Shown piece after piece: positions 44,281-55,963 of a stretch of DNA of 64,000 nucleotides. The number at the start of each line of letters is the position of its first letter. Positions within the stretch are counted from its first letter, which is position 1. Made by a program: the position numbers and the translations under genes. The notes below the pieces were generated by a model. It did no database searches. It was not told where the DNA came from and saw only the letters and a program-made list of their open reading frames with translations. The stretch comes from Caulobacter endophyticus (lineage in GTDB: Bacteria > Pseudomonadota > Alphaproteobacteria > Caulobacterales > Caulobacteraceae): the NCBI RefSeq assembly GCF_003116815.1, contig NZ_QDKQ01000035.1, positions 1 to 64,000 on the forward strand. Reading direction: 5' to 3'.

Positions 44281-44967
44281 ATGAGCGACGGCAGGGACCT
44301 TTCGCGCGGCTGGGCCTTGGCGCTGGCGCTGCTGCTGGCGGCCTGCGCGCCCAGCCCGCAGGAGCAGGCCCGGCGCTCGATCGAAAGCGGCCAGGCCGTG
44401 GCCGAGATCCAGGCCTTCTTCGACGCCCGCGCCCAGGGCCTGCCGCTGGGCCAGTGCGCGGCCGTGCTGACGGGGATCTCGCCGGTCGAGATCAGCCAGC
44501 GGACGGCGCAACTCGACACCGTCCGCGCCCTGGTCGAGGCGGGGCTGATGGAAGAGGTTCCCGGCGCCCCGGCCGGCGAGGTGCGGCTGGCGCCGACCGC
44601 CAAGGCCGCCCACTGGTTTCGCCAGCGCACGCGCAACCCGGCCCTGCCGCCCAGCATCGAGCTCTGCTACGCCCGCCGCAAGATCACCCGCGCCTGGCTG
44701 GTCGGCGAGGACGGCAAGACCCTGAACTTCGCCTACCGCCTGGAGGGCGCCCCGGCCTGGACCGGCGACCCGCGCATGCGGGCGGCCTTCCCGTTCCTGG
44801 AGCCGGCCCTCAGCCAGGAGATGGTCGCCACCGGCATCGCCCCCTGGCGCGACGGCCGCTGGTACCTCGACCTCGCCGACGAGGGCATCACCCTCCCCGG
44901 CCAGGACGAAGGCTTCTACGCCTGCCCGGACGGGCGGGAACGGCCGGATCCGGGGTGTGGGGATTAG
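44281..44967 (+). CDS. Lipoprotein of unknown function
   Basis: 228 residues. The signal sequence GWALALALLLAACAPSPQEQ has a lipobox LAAC (Cys about 22), so the mature protein is lipid-anchored in the periplasm or outer membrane. Two segments resemble a winged helix with poor motifs (LDTVRALVEAGLMEEV). Four other Cys are present (GQCAAV, ELCYAR, ACPDGR, GCGD). No family was recognised. It may be co-transcribed with the HTH gene upstream. Confidence 0.7.
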   Translation: MSDGRDLSRGWALALALLLAACAPSPQEQARRSIESGQAVAEIQAFFDARAQGLPLGQCAAVLTGISPVEISQRTAQLDTVRALVEAGLMEEVPGAPAGEVRLAPTAKAAHWFRQRTRNPALPPSIELCYARRKITRAWLVGEDGKTLNFAYRLEGAPAWTGDPRMRAAFPFLEPALSQEMVATGIAPWRDGRWYLDLADEGITLPGQDEGFYACPDGRERPDPGCGD

Positions 44968-45091
44968 GGGGCGGCCGCGCCGCCGGAGCGACGCACCGGG
45001 CCTCGCCTCCCCTGCTGGTCTCGGACAAGCGTCCAGCCAGGAAAACAATATTAGAGAGCTTTACTTGGCGCGCCGCCGGCGACGGGAATTT

Positions 45092-45220
45092 ATGCGCACG
45101 AATAAAGTATTAATTGAAAAAAGACTTCGGAATGAGGTATTGTTGGTAAATGGAGATAGAGATCTCCGTGGCCCGTGTCAGCTTACAGCCAACACAGGAG
45201 AGCAACCCATGACGCAATAA
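45092..45220 (+). CDS. Possible small peptide in an AT-rich gap
   Basis: 42 residues beginning MRTNKVLIEKRLRNEVLLVN and ending EQPMTQ, with GGGA five bases upstream. The surrounding 45050-45230 is much AT-richer than its neighbours. An inverted repeat GGAGAT-AGAG-ATCTCC (45152-45167) lies inside the frame. It may be a leader peptide or foreign remnant before the membrane protein at 45234; coding is uncertain. Confidence 0.25.
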   Translation: MRTNKVLIEKRLRNEVLLVNGDRDLRGPCQLTANTGEQPMTQ

Positions 45221-45233
45221 GGAGCATCAGATC

Positions 45234-45527
45234 ATGGAAAACCACCTTCAGCTAACCGCCATCATCCTCGCGACCGGATTCTTCGTGATCTGCGTCGCCG
45301 TTGCCGCCTTCCTCATCCCCGCTTGGGCCAAGAGCTTCGATCGCACCGCGGTTAAGGCCATGCTCAAGACCCCCGACATCGAAATGCGGATGAACACGAC
45401 ACCCCCGGCGCCCAGCACGCCGCCCGTCGTCGCGCCCTCGCCCGCGCCCGCGCCGAAGGCCATCACTCATCAGCCCCCGAGCCACGACGCGCTCAGTTGC
45501 GAGAAGACTGACAAGCGCGCCGCCTGA
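45234..45527 (+). CDS. Small single-helix membrane protein
   Basis: 97 residues with AAGGAG nine bases upstream. One membrane segment, TAIILATGFFVICVAVAAFL, is followed by a Pro/Ala-rich tail (TTPPAPSTPPVVAPSPAPAP) that would span the periplasm or cytoplasm, and a short charged end. No family was recognised. It has a strong terminator downstream. Confidence 0.55.
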   Translation: MENHLQLTAIILATGFFVICVAVAAFLIPAWAKSFDRTAVKAMLKTPDIEMRMNTTPPAPSTPPVVAPSPAPAPKAITHQPPSHDALSCEKTDKRAA

Positions 45528-45568
45528 TCCCCACGCGCCCACAGGCGCCCGGTGGAAGGCAAACAACA

Positions 45569-45597
45569 GGCCGCCGCTCGAAAGAGCGGCGGCCTTT
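45569..45597. terminator. Strong Rho-independent terminator, possibly bidirectional
   Basis: GGCCGCCGCTC, GAAA loop, GAGCGGCGGCC, then TTTGTCGTTT: an 11-base-pair stem with a stable tetraloop. It sits between convergent genes. Confidence 0.85.
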
Positions 45598-45603
45598 GTC
45601 GTT

Positions 45604-47997
45604 TCAGGCGCTCCGCAGCCCCCTATCGCCCGCCATCACCCGCAGCTCGTAGATCACCACCGGCTTGTCGCCGGCCTCGATCCGCACGCGGGTCGGGGTC
45701 GCGCCGGGCGGCAGGGGGATCTCGGCGGTGAAGAAGCCGTCGCGCTTGCCCGGCGGGGTCGTGAACGTGCCGACCGGCGTCCCGTCGACCAGCACCCTGG
45801 CCGATTGGCCGGCGTCGGCGCCCCAATAGACCAGCTGCAGGGTCAGCGGACCGGCGCGGCGGGCCAGCGTCGCCTCCAGCCAGCCGCCGCCGGGATTGAG
45901 CTTGCGGCCGCTGCGGCCGTTCAGCTGGATGATCTCGCCGTTTGCGGCCGCGACCCTGTGGTCGACCTCGGGCTGCTGCTCGCCCAGATAGACAGTGTCG
46001 ACGGTGCGGGCGACGGTGTCGATGCGGGCCTGCTCGGCGGCCAGGAAGGCCTGGCCCTCGGCCGCCCAGCGGGCGTTGGTGAACACCGGTGCGTAGACGG
46101 CCGTGCGGTTGTCGTACTGGGCGAAGAACGGGCTGAAGGTGGCGCTGCCGCCGTCGGCCAGGTCGGCGGTGAAGACATGCGGGGCGGCCCTGGACGGCTT
46201 CAGCAGCGTCTCGGGCGGACCATCGCCGCGCAGGGCCGGGGCGGCGCGCTCGAAGGGCCGGTCGGCCGGACCCAGGCTCGCGGCCAGCACCAGCGGCCCG
46301 GAGACGAAGGCCACGAGGTTTGGATCGTCCGGCGTCGGCTCGGCCCGCAGCGACATGGGCAGGACCAGGCGGATGCTGTCGCCGACCGCCCAGCCGCGCC
46401 TGATCCGCAGATAGCCGTCGTCGCCGCGCCGTCCGGCGGCCTTGCCGTTGACCGTGACCTGGGGCGCCGCGCACCAGCCGGGCAGGCGCAGGGCGATCTC
46501 GCGCTCGCCCTTGGGGGCGCGCAGGAGGCTGAGGGTCACGGTTCCGTCGGCGGGATAGGCCGTGACGAGGTCGATGGCGAAGTCGCCGTCCGGCAGGTCG
46601 AGCCGCGAGGGGATGAAGAGGTTGAGATAGAGCGCGCCGTCGCCGCCCCGCCACCAGATGCTGTCGGCGTGCTTGGCGTGGCTCTCCATGCCCGAGCCGA
46701 CGCAGCACCAGAAGCTGTCCTCATAGGTGGAGTAGCTGCGCCGCCCGCCCGCAGCCATCGGCATGAAGTAGACGAAGCGGCCATCGCTGGGCCGCTGGTG
46801 GGCCATGATGTGATTGAGCTGGGCGCGCTCGTAATAGTCGAACAGGGCGCCGTCGGGCTTCCAGCTCCACAGGTGGCGGGTCAGCTTCAGCATGTTGTAG
46901 CTGTTGCAGGCCTCGCAGGTGGTCTCGGCCATGCGGCGGGCGATCTGGCGCGGCTTGCCGAAGTGCTCGCGGTCGGAATTGCCGCCGATGACGTAGCTGT
47001 GGTCGCGGGTCACGGCCTGGTGGAAGAAGCGCGCGGCGACGGCCTCGCCGGGATCGTCGCCGGCCGTTTCGTAGAGGCGCGCCAGGCCGATGACCTTGGG
47101 GATCTGGGTGTTGGCGTGCAGGCCGGCCAGCTCGTCGCGCTGGGCGGCGATGGGATCGAGCACCGCCTTGTGGCGCAGGCGCCGGGCGACCTTCAGCCAG
47201 CGCGCGTCGCCGGTCAGGGCGTAGGTCTGCGCATAGGCCTCGTTGATCCCGCCGTGCTCGGCGACCAGGATCTTCTGCACCTGCTCGTCGGACAGGCCGT
47301 CGATGACGCCCGCGAAATAGCCGGCCACGCCCACGGCCACCTCCAGCGCGCCGGGCGTTGCGGCCAGGCGGTGGGCGTCCAGCAGCCCCGCATGCACCTT
47401 GTGCCAGGTGTAGACCGGCACCCAGCCGTCGTTGAGGCTGAAGCGCGAGGACCGGATGTCGCCCCGCCGCAGTTCCTCGAACACCTGCTTGCCGCCGGCC
47501 GGATCGTCCTGGTTCCAGCGCGTGGTCGCGCCCACATAGCCGTCGCCGTGGGCGGCCTGGACGCGGGCCAGCTCGGCGACCGTGTAGGCCAGTCGCTCGC
47601 GCAACACCGGATCGCCAGTGTTGGCGACCTGCAGCGAACAGGCCGTCAGCCAGTGGCCCAGGGTATGGCCGGCGATGCTCTGGGCCTCCCACCCGCCATA
47701 GACCGGCGCCTTGACCGGCAGGCCCGCGCCCTTGTGGAAGTTGTGCAGCAGCCGGTCGGGCGACAGCGAGACCAGATAGGCGCGGTTGGCCTCCTGGGCC
47801 TTGCTGAAGATCGACGGCTTCAGCGTCACGTGACGGGCGGCCACCGGGTGGGCGACGACGCGGGCGGAGGCGACGGGCGGAGGCGCGGCGGCGGCGGCGC
47901 CGCCAGGGAAGGCCCCTCCAGCAAAAGCAAGGGCGGTCGAGGCCAGCAGGAAACCCCGGCGGGTCGACGTCGCCCTGGTCGCTTCGTTCCCCGCCAT
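45604..47997 (-). CDS. Tat-exported GH127 beta-L-arabinofuranosidase-like protein
   Basis: 797 residues from ATG 47997; a longer frame lacks a sensible start. The Tat signal TSTRRGFLLASTALAFAGGA is followed by an (alpha/alpha)6 barrel. Zinc-cysteine motifs of GH127 (former DUF1680) are present: CEACNSYNMLKLTRHLW, whose E-x-C gives two ligands, and SFWCCVGSGMESHAKHADSI, whose paired Cys supply the other ligands and the nucleophile. Known members remove L-arabinofuranose from plant glycans. Folding with zinc in the cytoplasm before Tat export makes sense. The TTGTCAGACAA site 18 bases upstream is shared with the GH2 gene. Confidence 0.9.
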   Translation of the reverse strand: MAGNEATRATSTRRGFLLASTALAFAGGAFPGGAAAAAPPPVASARVVAHPVAARHVTLKPSIFSKAQEANRAYLVSLSPDRLLHNFHKGAGLPVKAPVYGGWEAQSIAGHTLGHWLTACSLQVANTGDPVLRERLAYTVAELARVQAAHGDGYVGATTRWNQDDPAGGKQVFEELRRGDIRSSRFSLNDGWVPVYTWHKVHAGLLDAHRLAATPGALEVAVGVAGYFAGVIDGLSDEQVQKILVAEHGGINEAYAQTYALTGDARWLKVARRLRHKAVLDPIAAQRDELAGLHANTQIPKVIGLARLYETAGDDPGEAVAARFFHQAVTRDHSYVIGGNSDREHFGKPRQIARRMAETTCEACNSYNMLKLTRHLWSWKPDGALFDYYERAQLNHIMAHQRPSDGRFVYFMPMAAGGRRSYSTYEDSFWCCVGSGMESHAKHADSIWWRGGDGALYLNLFIPSRLDLPDGDFAIDLVTAYPADGTVTLSLLRAPKGEREIALRLPGWCAAPQVTVNGKAAGRRGDDGYLRIRRGWAVGDSIRLVLPMSLRAEPTPDDPNLVAFVSGPLVLAASLGPADRPFERAAPALRGDGPPETLLKPSRAAPHVFTADLADGGSATFSPFFAQYDNRTAVYAPVFTNARWAAEGQAFLAAEQARIDTVARTVDTVYLGEQQPEVDHRVAAANGEIIQLNGRSGRKLNPGGGWLEATLARRAGPLTLQLVYWGADAGQSARVLVDGTPVGTFTTPPGKRDGFFTAEIPLPPGATPTRVRIEAGDKPVVIYELRVMAGDRGLRSA

Positions 47998-48014
47998 GCT
48001 CCACCCCACGCTAT

Positions 48015-48025
48015 TTGTCAGACAA
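48015..48025. promoter_or_regulatory. TTGTCAGACAA operator upstream of the GH127 gene
   Basis: TTGTCAGACAA, identical to the core at 28891-28901 upstream of the GH2 gene. It lies 18-28 bases before the GH127 start. Confidence 0.6.
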
Positions 48026-48168
48026 TTAGGCTGAAGAGAGCACGGGGTGCAGCGCGGCTCAAGGGCGGACCTCTGGCCGCGTGCACCGTCCGACGCGCTC
48101 GATTTTATAGAACGCTGTTTTTTAGAATCGAAAATCAACCTATGGTTAAAATCTCTAGGGAGGGCGCC

Positions 48169-49053
48169 ATGAGATCACTGCTGATCCTGCTTTTCGGGCT
48201 TAGCCTTTCGGCATGCGCGACAGTCCCACTCAACGAGCCCATCTCGCTTGGTGAAAAGAACGCCGCGTACTCGTACATCCCGCTCGATCCGCTTCCCGTC
48301 TCCGTTCAGAACGACAAGGGGTGCGCGACCACGGTTCGCACTCTGCTGGACAATCTGCCGGACAATGCCGTTCGGATCGCTATCCAGCAAATCAGCGGCA
48401 AAACCGACGCTACCCTCGGCCCGGCCGTGTTGGGCGCCAGCGGCAACCAGTACCAAGTCACGCTCGACTACATAAATGCCGATACGGCCAACATCAGATT
48501 TTTAGTGGGCTACCGTCATCCGGGAGACAAGGAAAGCGTGCCCCTGCCGATCACGCGAGACTTTCCGCAAGATGCGGAGGTCGTTGCGATCCGGTTAGCT
48601 GGCGACAAGGAACTCGCCAATGGCAACGAAGTCGTCATTCCCGTCTATGTCGGCGTCGGATTGCGTCTCACGGCCACCGTCCAAGTGATCAAAGGCAAGA
48701 TCAATCTCTCGAGCTTGGGCGCGATCGCGGCCAGCGTCGAAGGCGAGAAAGCCGCAGGCTCCCTAGTCGTGCAGACACTGGGGATCAACGGCAAGCAGGT
48801 GGCCGCGAGCATGCCATTGCCCAGCGAATTGAATTCCACAACCGTAGCCAACGCCATCCAGAGCCTGGGCGCCGTCAAGGCCATCCTCTACGATTCAGCC
48901 AACACTCGCGTCGTGCCTCGCGTCACCGGTATCTATAATCCGCTGCCGTCCAGCGACCCGCGAGTGATCAACGCTATCGTCTCGCAGTTGGCCAAGTCTC
49001 ATATTCCGTGGTCACCGCCATGCTCGGGGGTCGGCACGACACAGACGCCGTAG
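48169..49053 (+). CDS. Lipoprotein of unknown function
   Basis: 294 residues; start at MRSLLILLFGLSLSACATVP, with GGGAGGGC about five bases upstream. The lipobox LSAC places the lipidated Cys at about 16. The mature chain has TLDYINADTANIRFLVGYRH, VVIPVYVGVGLRLTATVQVI and GSLVVQTLGINGKQVAASMP, giving beta-rich segments but no known motif. The GC content is somewhat lower than its neighbours. It stands alone. Confidence 0.7.
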   Translation: MRSLLILLFGLSLSACATVPLNEPISLGEKNAAYSYIPLDPLPVSVQNDKGCATTVRTLLDNLPDNAVRIAIQQISGKTDATLGPAVLGASGNQYQVTLDYINADTANIRFLVGYRHPGDKESVPLPITRDFPQDAEVVAIRLAGDKELANGNEVVIPVYVGVGLRLTATVQVIKGKINLSSLGAIAASVEGEKAAGSLVVQTLGINGKQVAASMPLPSELNSTTVANAIQSLGAVKAILYDSANTRVVPRVTGIYNPLPSSDPRVINAIVSQLAKSHIPWSPPCSGVGTTQTP

Positions 49054-49143
49054 CTGGCCCCCACTTAACCAAAAACCGACGTTTCGTGGTCATGGTGGAA
49101 CCCGACAGCTGCCGGCCGCCTTCGGTCGGGAGCCTGGGGGTTT

Positions 49144-51273
49144 GTGGACTTGGGTCTCGGCGGTTCCGACATCGCGAGCGATCGCGCGGCGCTGTGGCGT
49201 CGCTGGCGGCGGCCGGCGGGGCTGACGGTCGCCTACGTGGCGTCGATGGCCTACAGCCTGTTCCTGACCGGGGCGGCGCAGGAGATCGCCACCATCTGGA
49301 CGGCCAACGCCGTCATCATCGCCGGCCTGATGACCCTGGATCGACGGCGCGGCGCGGCGCTGCTGGCGGTGACCAGCGTGCTGCACCTGCTGCTGAGCCT
49401 GGCGACCAGCAGCAGCACCGCCTTCGCCCTGGCCGTGACCGTCCTGGACGCCGTGCAGATCGCCGCCACGGCCTTTGCCCTGCGCCTGCTGCGGCTGCCG
49501 GGCAAGGTGCGCAACATGCGCGGCCTGCTGGTGCTGACGGCGGTGTCGGCGGTGTTCACGGCGGCGACCTCGATCGCCGTCAACGGCGTGGCCTCGCTGG
49601 CCGAGGGCGGCGGCTTCTGGACCGGCTGGAGCGGCTGGACCACCAGCAACGTGCTGGGCGTGGCCATCGCCCTGCCGACCATACTGATCCTGCTGGACCG
49701 CCGCCACGCCGAGGCCTTCCCCGTGCGCGGCTGGCTGGAGCCGGCCGCCGGCCTGGCGATCATCGCCGCGGTGTCGTGGAGCGTGTTCACCGGCCCGCCG
49801 CAGATGCGGGTGCTGGTGTTCGCGCCGGTGCTGCTGGCGGCCTTCCGCGGCGGCCCGCGGGCGGCGGCGCTGTCGGTGATGGCGGCGCTGGCCTTCGCCA
49901 TCCCCGCCGTGCTGTCGATCGTGGGGCTGGACCCCAAGGCCGCCGCCGAGCCGATGCGCCACCTGCTGCTGTTCCACATCGTGCTCTACGCGGTGAGCAT
50001 GGCCGCGGCCCTGGCGCTGAGCCGCCAGACGCGACTGTCGGCCCTGCTGGTGCGCCGCCAGGCCGCCGCCCGCGCCGCGCAAGGCCGGGCCCAGGCCGCC
50101 AACGCCGCCAAGTCGGACTTCCTGGCCACGATCAGCCACGAGATCCGCACCCCGCTCAACAGCATCCTCGGGTTCGCCGCCCTGGTGGCCGAGGACGCAG
50201 ACCTTTCACCCGAGAACCGCCGCCGCCTCGACCTGGTCGGCCGCGCCGGACGGTCGCTGGCCGAGATCGTCAGCGACCTGCTCGACTTCGCCAAGGTCGA
50301 AGCCGGCCGCCTGGAGCTTGTCCTGTCCCCCGCCTCCCCCGCCGCCCTGCTGCGCGACGCCGCCGCCATCATCGCTCCAGAAGCGCAAGGCAAGGGACTG
50401 AGCGTGACCGTCGAGGTCGAGGGGCGCGGCGGCCAGGACCCCGAGGCCGTGTTCGCCCTGGACGAGACGCGCCTGCGCCAGGTGCTGCTGAACCTGCTGA
50501 ACAACGCCGTGAAGTTCACGACCCATGGCGGGGTGACCGCACGCCTGTCGGTCGGTCCCGATGCAGGCCTGCTGCGCTTTTCCGTGGCCGACACCGGCAT
50601 CGGCATCGCGCCCCAGGTGCAGGCGCGCCTGTTCCAGCGCTTTTCCCAGGCCGACAGCTCGATCAGCCGCGCCTATGGCGGCACGGGCCTGGGCCTGGCC
50701 ATCAGCAAGGCGCTGGTCACCCAGATGGGCGGGACGATCTGGGTCGAGAGCGCCCTGGGGGTCGGGGCCGTGTTCCACATCGCCCTGGAGGCCCAGGCCG
50801 CAGAGGCCCCCGCCCCCGCGCAGGAGACCGGCCCCGAGCGCGCCGCGGCCCGGGTGCTGCTGGTCGACGACCACCCGATGAACCGCGAACTGGGCGACGC
50901 CTTGCTGACCCTGGCCGGCTGCCAGGTGTTCACCGCCGAGGACGGCTTCCAGGCCGTGGAGGCCGCCCGCACCGGCAATTTCGACCTGATCCTGATGGAC
51001 GTGCACATGCCGGGCATGGACGGCCTGGCGGCCGCCCGCGCCATCCGCGCCCTCGACGGACCGATGGCCGACGCGCCGATCCTGGCGCTGAGCGCCGACG
51101 TGCTGCCCGAACAGGTGGCCCGTTGCCGGGCGGCGGGAATGGACGGCCACGTGGCCAAGCCGATCCGCCGCGACGAGCTGCTGGCGGCGGTCTCGCGGGC
51201 CCTGACCGATCCGCCCAGGCGCGACCGAACGTCGCATGAGGGCGCGACACACGGAAAAAGCGTCTCGCCTTAA
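49144..51273 (+). CDS. Hybrid histidine kinase 1, MASE1-like sensor
   Basis: 709 residues, GTG start. About eight membrane segments (20-295) form a MASE1-like sensor (WTANAVIIAGLMTLDRRRGA). It is followed by HisKA with SHEIRTPLNSILGFA (His about 331), HATPase (LLNLLNNAVKFT, ADTGIGIAP, GGTGLGLAISKALVTQMGG) and a receiver (VLLVDDHPMNRELG, phospho-Asp in LILMDVHMPGMDG about 619, Lys in HVAKPIRR). There is no Hpt domain, so phosphate must pass to a separate phosphotransferase such as ChpT, or the receiver is regulatory. It is the first of three paralogous genes. Confidence 0.92.
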   Translation: MDLGLGGSDIASDRAALWRRWRRPAGLTVAYVASMAYSLFLTGAAQEIATIWTANAVIIAGLMTLDRRRGAALLAVTSVLHLLLSLATSSSTAFALAVTVLDAVQIAATAFALRLLRLPGKVRNMRGLLVLTAVSAVFTAATSIAVNGVASLAEGGGFWTGWSGWTTSNVLGVAIALPTILILLDRRHAEAFPVRGWLEPAAGLAIIAAVSWSVFTGPPQMRVLVFAPVLLAAFRGGPRAAALSVMAALAFAIPAVLSIVGLDPKAAAEPMRHLLLFHIVLYAVSMAAALALSRQTRLSALLVRRQAAARAAQGRAQAANAAKSDFLATISHEIRTPLNSILGFAALVAEDADLSPENRRRLDLVGRAGRSLAEIVSDLLDFAKVEAGRLELVLSPASPAALLRDAAAIIAPEAQGKGLSVTVEVEGRGGQDPEAVFALDETRLRQVLLNLLNNAVKFTTHGGVTARLSVGPDAGLLRFSVADTGIGIAPQVQARLFQRFSQADSSISRAYGGTGLGLAISKALVTQMGGTIWVESALGVGAVFHIALEAQAAEAPAPAQETGPERAAARVLLVDDHPMNRELGDALLTLAGCQVFTAEDGFQAVEAARTGNFDLILMDVHMPGMDGLAAARAIRALDGPMADAPILALSADVLPEQVARCRAAGMDGHVAKPIRRDELLAAVSRALTDPPRRDRTSHEGATHGKSVSP

Positions 51274-51340
51274 CCCTTTTTCGGGCCGGGCGTGATGGTT
51301 GAGGTTTCCGGCGGCGCAAGCCCCGGCTGGGGGTAGGGGC

Positions 51341-53422
<2,082 letters not shown>

Positions 53423-53756
53423 GGCGCCTTGATCTGAACGACCGCTTCTCGCCATTCCGGATGCTTCGAACCGCTCGTCGGCGACCGCGCCGCCGCCGGC
53501 CTGCGGTCGACCGAAACCAGCGATAATGCAACCTGGAAGATAGTCACCCGCGCGCACTATCGCAGAGGATTGAGAAATCGATCAACCCCGGCGCCCCGTT
53601 TCCCTTGCCTGGCAAGGAAGCAGCCCTCTTCGTCGGATAGTCGACACTATCGAAAGCCATTGCGGCAAAGCGTCACAGAAGGCATTGCTCCCGAAACTGA
53701 AACCGTTGTTCGGCGTAGAAACCCGCTAGGGAAACCGGGGGGAAACGGGGTCAAGA
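53423..53756. other. Intergenic region between hybrid kinases 2 and 3
   Basis: No gene supported. It holds an inverted repeat GATAGT-CGAC-ACTATC near 53636-53651, and otherwise mixed sequence with lower GC before kinase 3. It is probably the promoter region of kinase 3, which is therefore a separate transcription unit. Confidence 0.5.
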
Positions 53757-55817
53757 ATGACGCGAAGCGCCGCCCTACAGGAGACCCGCCGTCAGACGGT
53801 GCTGCTGCTCGTGCTGGCGTTCGCCTTCGTCGCAACCCAGCTGTTCAGCGACGGCCTGACGCGCGGCCCGACCGGCGTGGCGGCCCTGTGGCCGGGCACG
53901 GCCCTGCTGGCCGTGGGCCTGATGGCGCTGGGTCCGCCCCGGCGGATGATCCTGACCATCGTCGTCGGCGTGCTGCATTTCACCGTCTGCCTGGCCTTCG
54001 GCGACAGCCTGGCGCGGGCCCTGGTGTTCACCCTCATCGGCCTGGTCGAGGCCTGGGGCGCGCGCGAGGCCGTGCGCAGGGCGTTCGGCGGGCCGGCCAA
54101 GGTGCGGACCATGCGCCACCTGGCCCTGCTGGCGACGGTGCTGGCGCCGGTGGTGGCCGTGACCGCCGCCATCGCCGCCGCCCTGCTGGCCCTGCTGGAC
54201 GGCGCGCCGTTCATGGCCCTGTGGCGCGACTGGTTCGTCAGCGGCGCCCTGGGCATGGCCCTGATCGTGCCGGCCGTGCTGGTGCTGATCGACTCCGAGC
54301 ACAAGCGCACCTTCCACCGCTCGATCGGCGAGCGGCTGGGGCTGTTCCTGCTGATGGCGGCCCTGACGGCGGCGGTGTTCCACGACACCCGCGCGCCCCT
54401 GCCCTTCGTGCTGTTCCCGGCCGCGATCCTGTGCGCCTTCCGGCTGGGGCCGCGCGGGGCGGCGGAAGCCGCGCTGACCATCGCCGTGGTCTCGCTGCCG
54501 CTGGGGGTGTGGAACATCTGGCTGGGCCAGCTGCTGGCGCCGTGGAATCCGGCCCAGATGACCCGGCTGATCCAGTGCTTCGTCACCGTGGTGTTCGTCA
54601 CCGCCCTGGCCGCGGGCCTGGCTCTGGCCCAGCAGGAGCGGCTGCGGCGCCTGCTGGTGCGGCGCGAGCAGCTGACCCGCTCGGCCCGCGCAAGGGCCCT
54701 GGCCGCCGCCGAGGCCAAGACCGAGTTCCTGGCCACCATGAGCCACGAGATCCGCACGCCGCTGAACTCGATCCTCGGCTTCGCCCAGCTGCTGGCCAGC
54801 CGCCAGGACCTGCCGGCCGACGCCCATCGCCAGGTGGGCATGATCGACACCGCGGGCGCGGCCCTGCTGACCGTGGTCAGCGACATCCTCGACGTCTCGC
54901 GCGTCGACTCCGGCCAGGTCGAGCTGATGATGCAGCCGGCCTCGGCCGAGGCGGTGCTGCACGACGCGGTCGGCATCGTGCGGCCCGAGGCGGAGGCCAA
55001 GCACCTGGCCATCGAGATCGACGTCGTCGACCCGGTCGGCGGGCTGCACGACCTGGACGCCCTTCGGCTGCGCCAAGTGCTGCTGAACCTGCTCAACAAC
55101 GCCGTGAAGTTCACCGAGCGCGGCAAGATCGTCGCCCGGCTGATCGTCGATCCCGGCGAGGTCGAGGACCGCCTGCGCTTCGAGATCATCGACACCGGGG
55201 TGGGCGTGCCGATCGAGGACCAGGCGCGGCTGTTCCAGCGCTTCGTCCAGCTCGACAGCGGCGCCACCCGCGCCTATGGCGGCGCGGGCCTGGGGCTGGC
55301 GATCAGCAAGTCGCTGGTCGAGCTGATGGGCGGGCGGATCGGGGCCGACAGCGCGCCGGGGCATGGCTCGTGCTTCTGGCTGGAGCTGCCGGCCGCCGAG
55401 GCCGAGCCCCTGGCCGCGCCGGTCCGCGAGGCCGCCCGCGATCCCAAGGCCGCCCGCATCCTGCTGGTCGACGACCACCCGATGAACCGCGAGATCGGGG
55501 TAGGACTGCTGCGGCTGGCCGGATGCCACGTCGAGACCGCCGAGAACGGCCGCCAGGCCCTGGCGGCGGCCGCCCGCGGCCATTTCGACATCATACTGAT
55601 GGACATCCACATGCCCGAGATGGACGGCCTGGCCGCCACCCGGGCGATCCGCGGCCTGGAGGGCGCGGCCGGCCGCGTGCCGATCATCGCCATGAGCGCC
55701 GACGCCCTGCCCCAGCAGGTGGAACGCTGCTTCGCCGCCGGCATGGTCGACCACATCGCCAAGCCCGTGCAGCGCGAGGTGCTGTACGCCAAGGTCGGCC
55801 GCTGGTTGGAGGCCTGA
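53757..55817 (+). CDS. Hybrid histidine kinase 3, MASE1-like sensor
   Basis: 686 residues (MTRSAALQETRRQTVLLLVL). The membrane sensor includes TGVAALWPGTALLAVGLMAL, a pattern shared with the other two. SHEIRTPLNSILGFAQLLAS (His about 330), LLNLLNNAVKFTERG, GGAGLGLAISKSLVELMGG and receiver ILLVDDHPMNREIGVGLLRL with LMDIHMPEMDG follow. All catalytic residues are present. It lies just upstream of RHS gene 2. Confidence 0.92.
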   Translation: MTRSAALQETRRQTVLLLVLAFAFVATQLFSDGLTRGPTGVAALWPGTALLAVGLMALGPPRRMILTIVVGVLHFTVCLAFGDSLARALVFTLIGLVEAWGAREAVRRAFGGPAKVRTMRHLALLATVLAPVVAVTAAIAAALLALLDGAPFMALWRDWFVSGALGMALIVPAVLVLIDSEHKRTFHRSIGERLGLFLLMAALTAAVFHDTRAPLPFVLFPAAILCAFRLGPRGAAEAALTIAVVSLPLGVWNIWLGQLLAPWNPAQMTRLIQCFVTVVFVTALAAGLALAQQERLRRLLVRREQLTRSARARALAAAEAKTEFLATMSHEIRTPLNSILGFAQLLASRQDLPADAHRQVGMIDTAGAALLTVVSDILDVSRVDSGQVELMMQPASAEAVLHDAVGIVRPEAEAKHLAIEIDVVDPVGGLHDLDALRLRQVLLNLLNNAVKFTERGKIVARLIVDPGEVEDRLRFEIIDTGVGVPIEDQARLFQRFVQLDSGATRAYGGAGLGLAISKSLVELMGGRIGADSAPGHGSCFWLELPAAEAEPLAAPVREAARDPKAARILLVDDHPMNREIGVGLLRLAGCHVETAENGRQALAAAARGHFDIILMDIHMPEMDGLAATRAIRGLEGAAGRVPIIAMSADALPQQVERCFAAGMVDHIAKPVQREVLYAKVGRWLEA

Positions 55818-55857
55818 GACCGGACGACGGCTGCAACCCAAAAATTATTACTCCGAC

Positions 55858-55866
55858 TTTTCACAG
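55858..55866. promoter_or_regulatory. RHS-upstream motif (degenerate box) at RHS2
   Basis: TTTTCACAG in the context GACTTTTCACAGCTAAAAG, 98 bases before the RHS2 ATG. It lines up with ACTTATCCACAG before RHS1 with one base deleted. Confidence 0.35.
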
Positions 55867-55963
55867 CTAAAAGTTCGCGCCCGGGTTGCGAAGCGTGACC
55901 ATTTCTGCTCAGCCTGAGCGGGTATCGGGCGCGTCACGCGCCCAATTGGCGTGTGGGGTTTTC

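Noticed and set aside
45805..48168. Very long plus-strand frame over the GH127 gene
   Set aside because: Low-complexity Gly/Ala/Arg/Val composition typical of antisense frames. Only its last part (from 48169) is a real lipoprotein gene with its own start and ribosome site.
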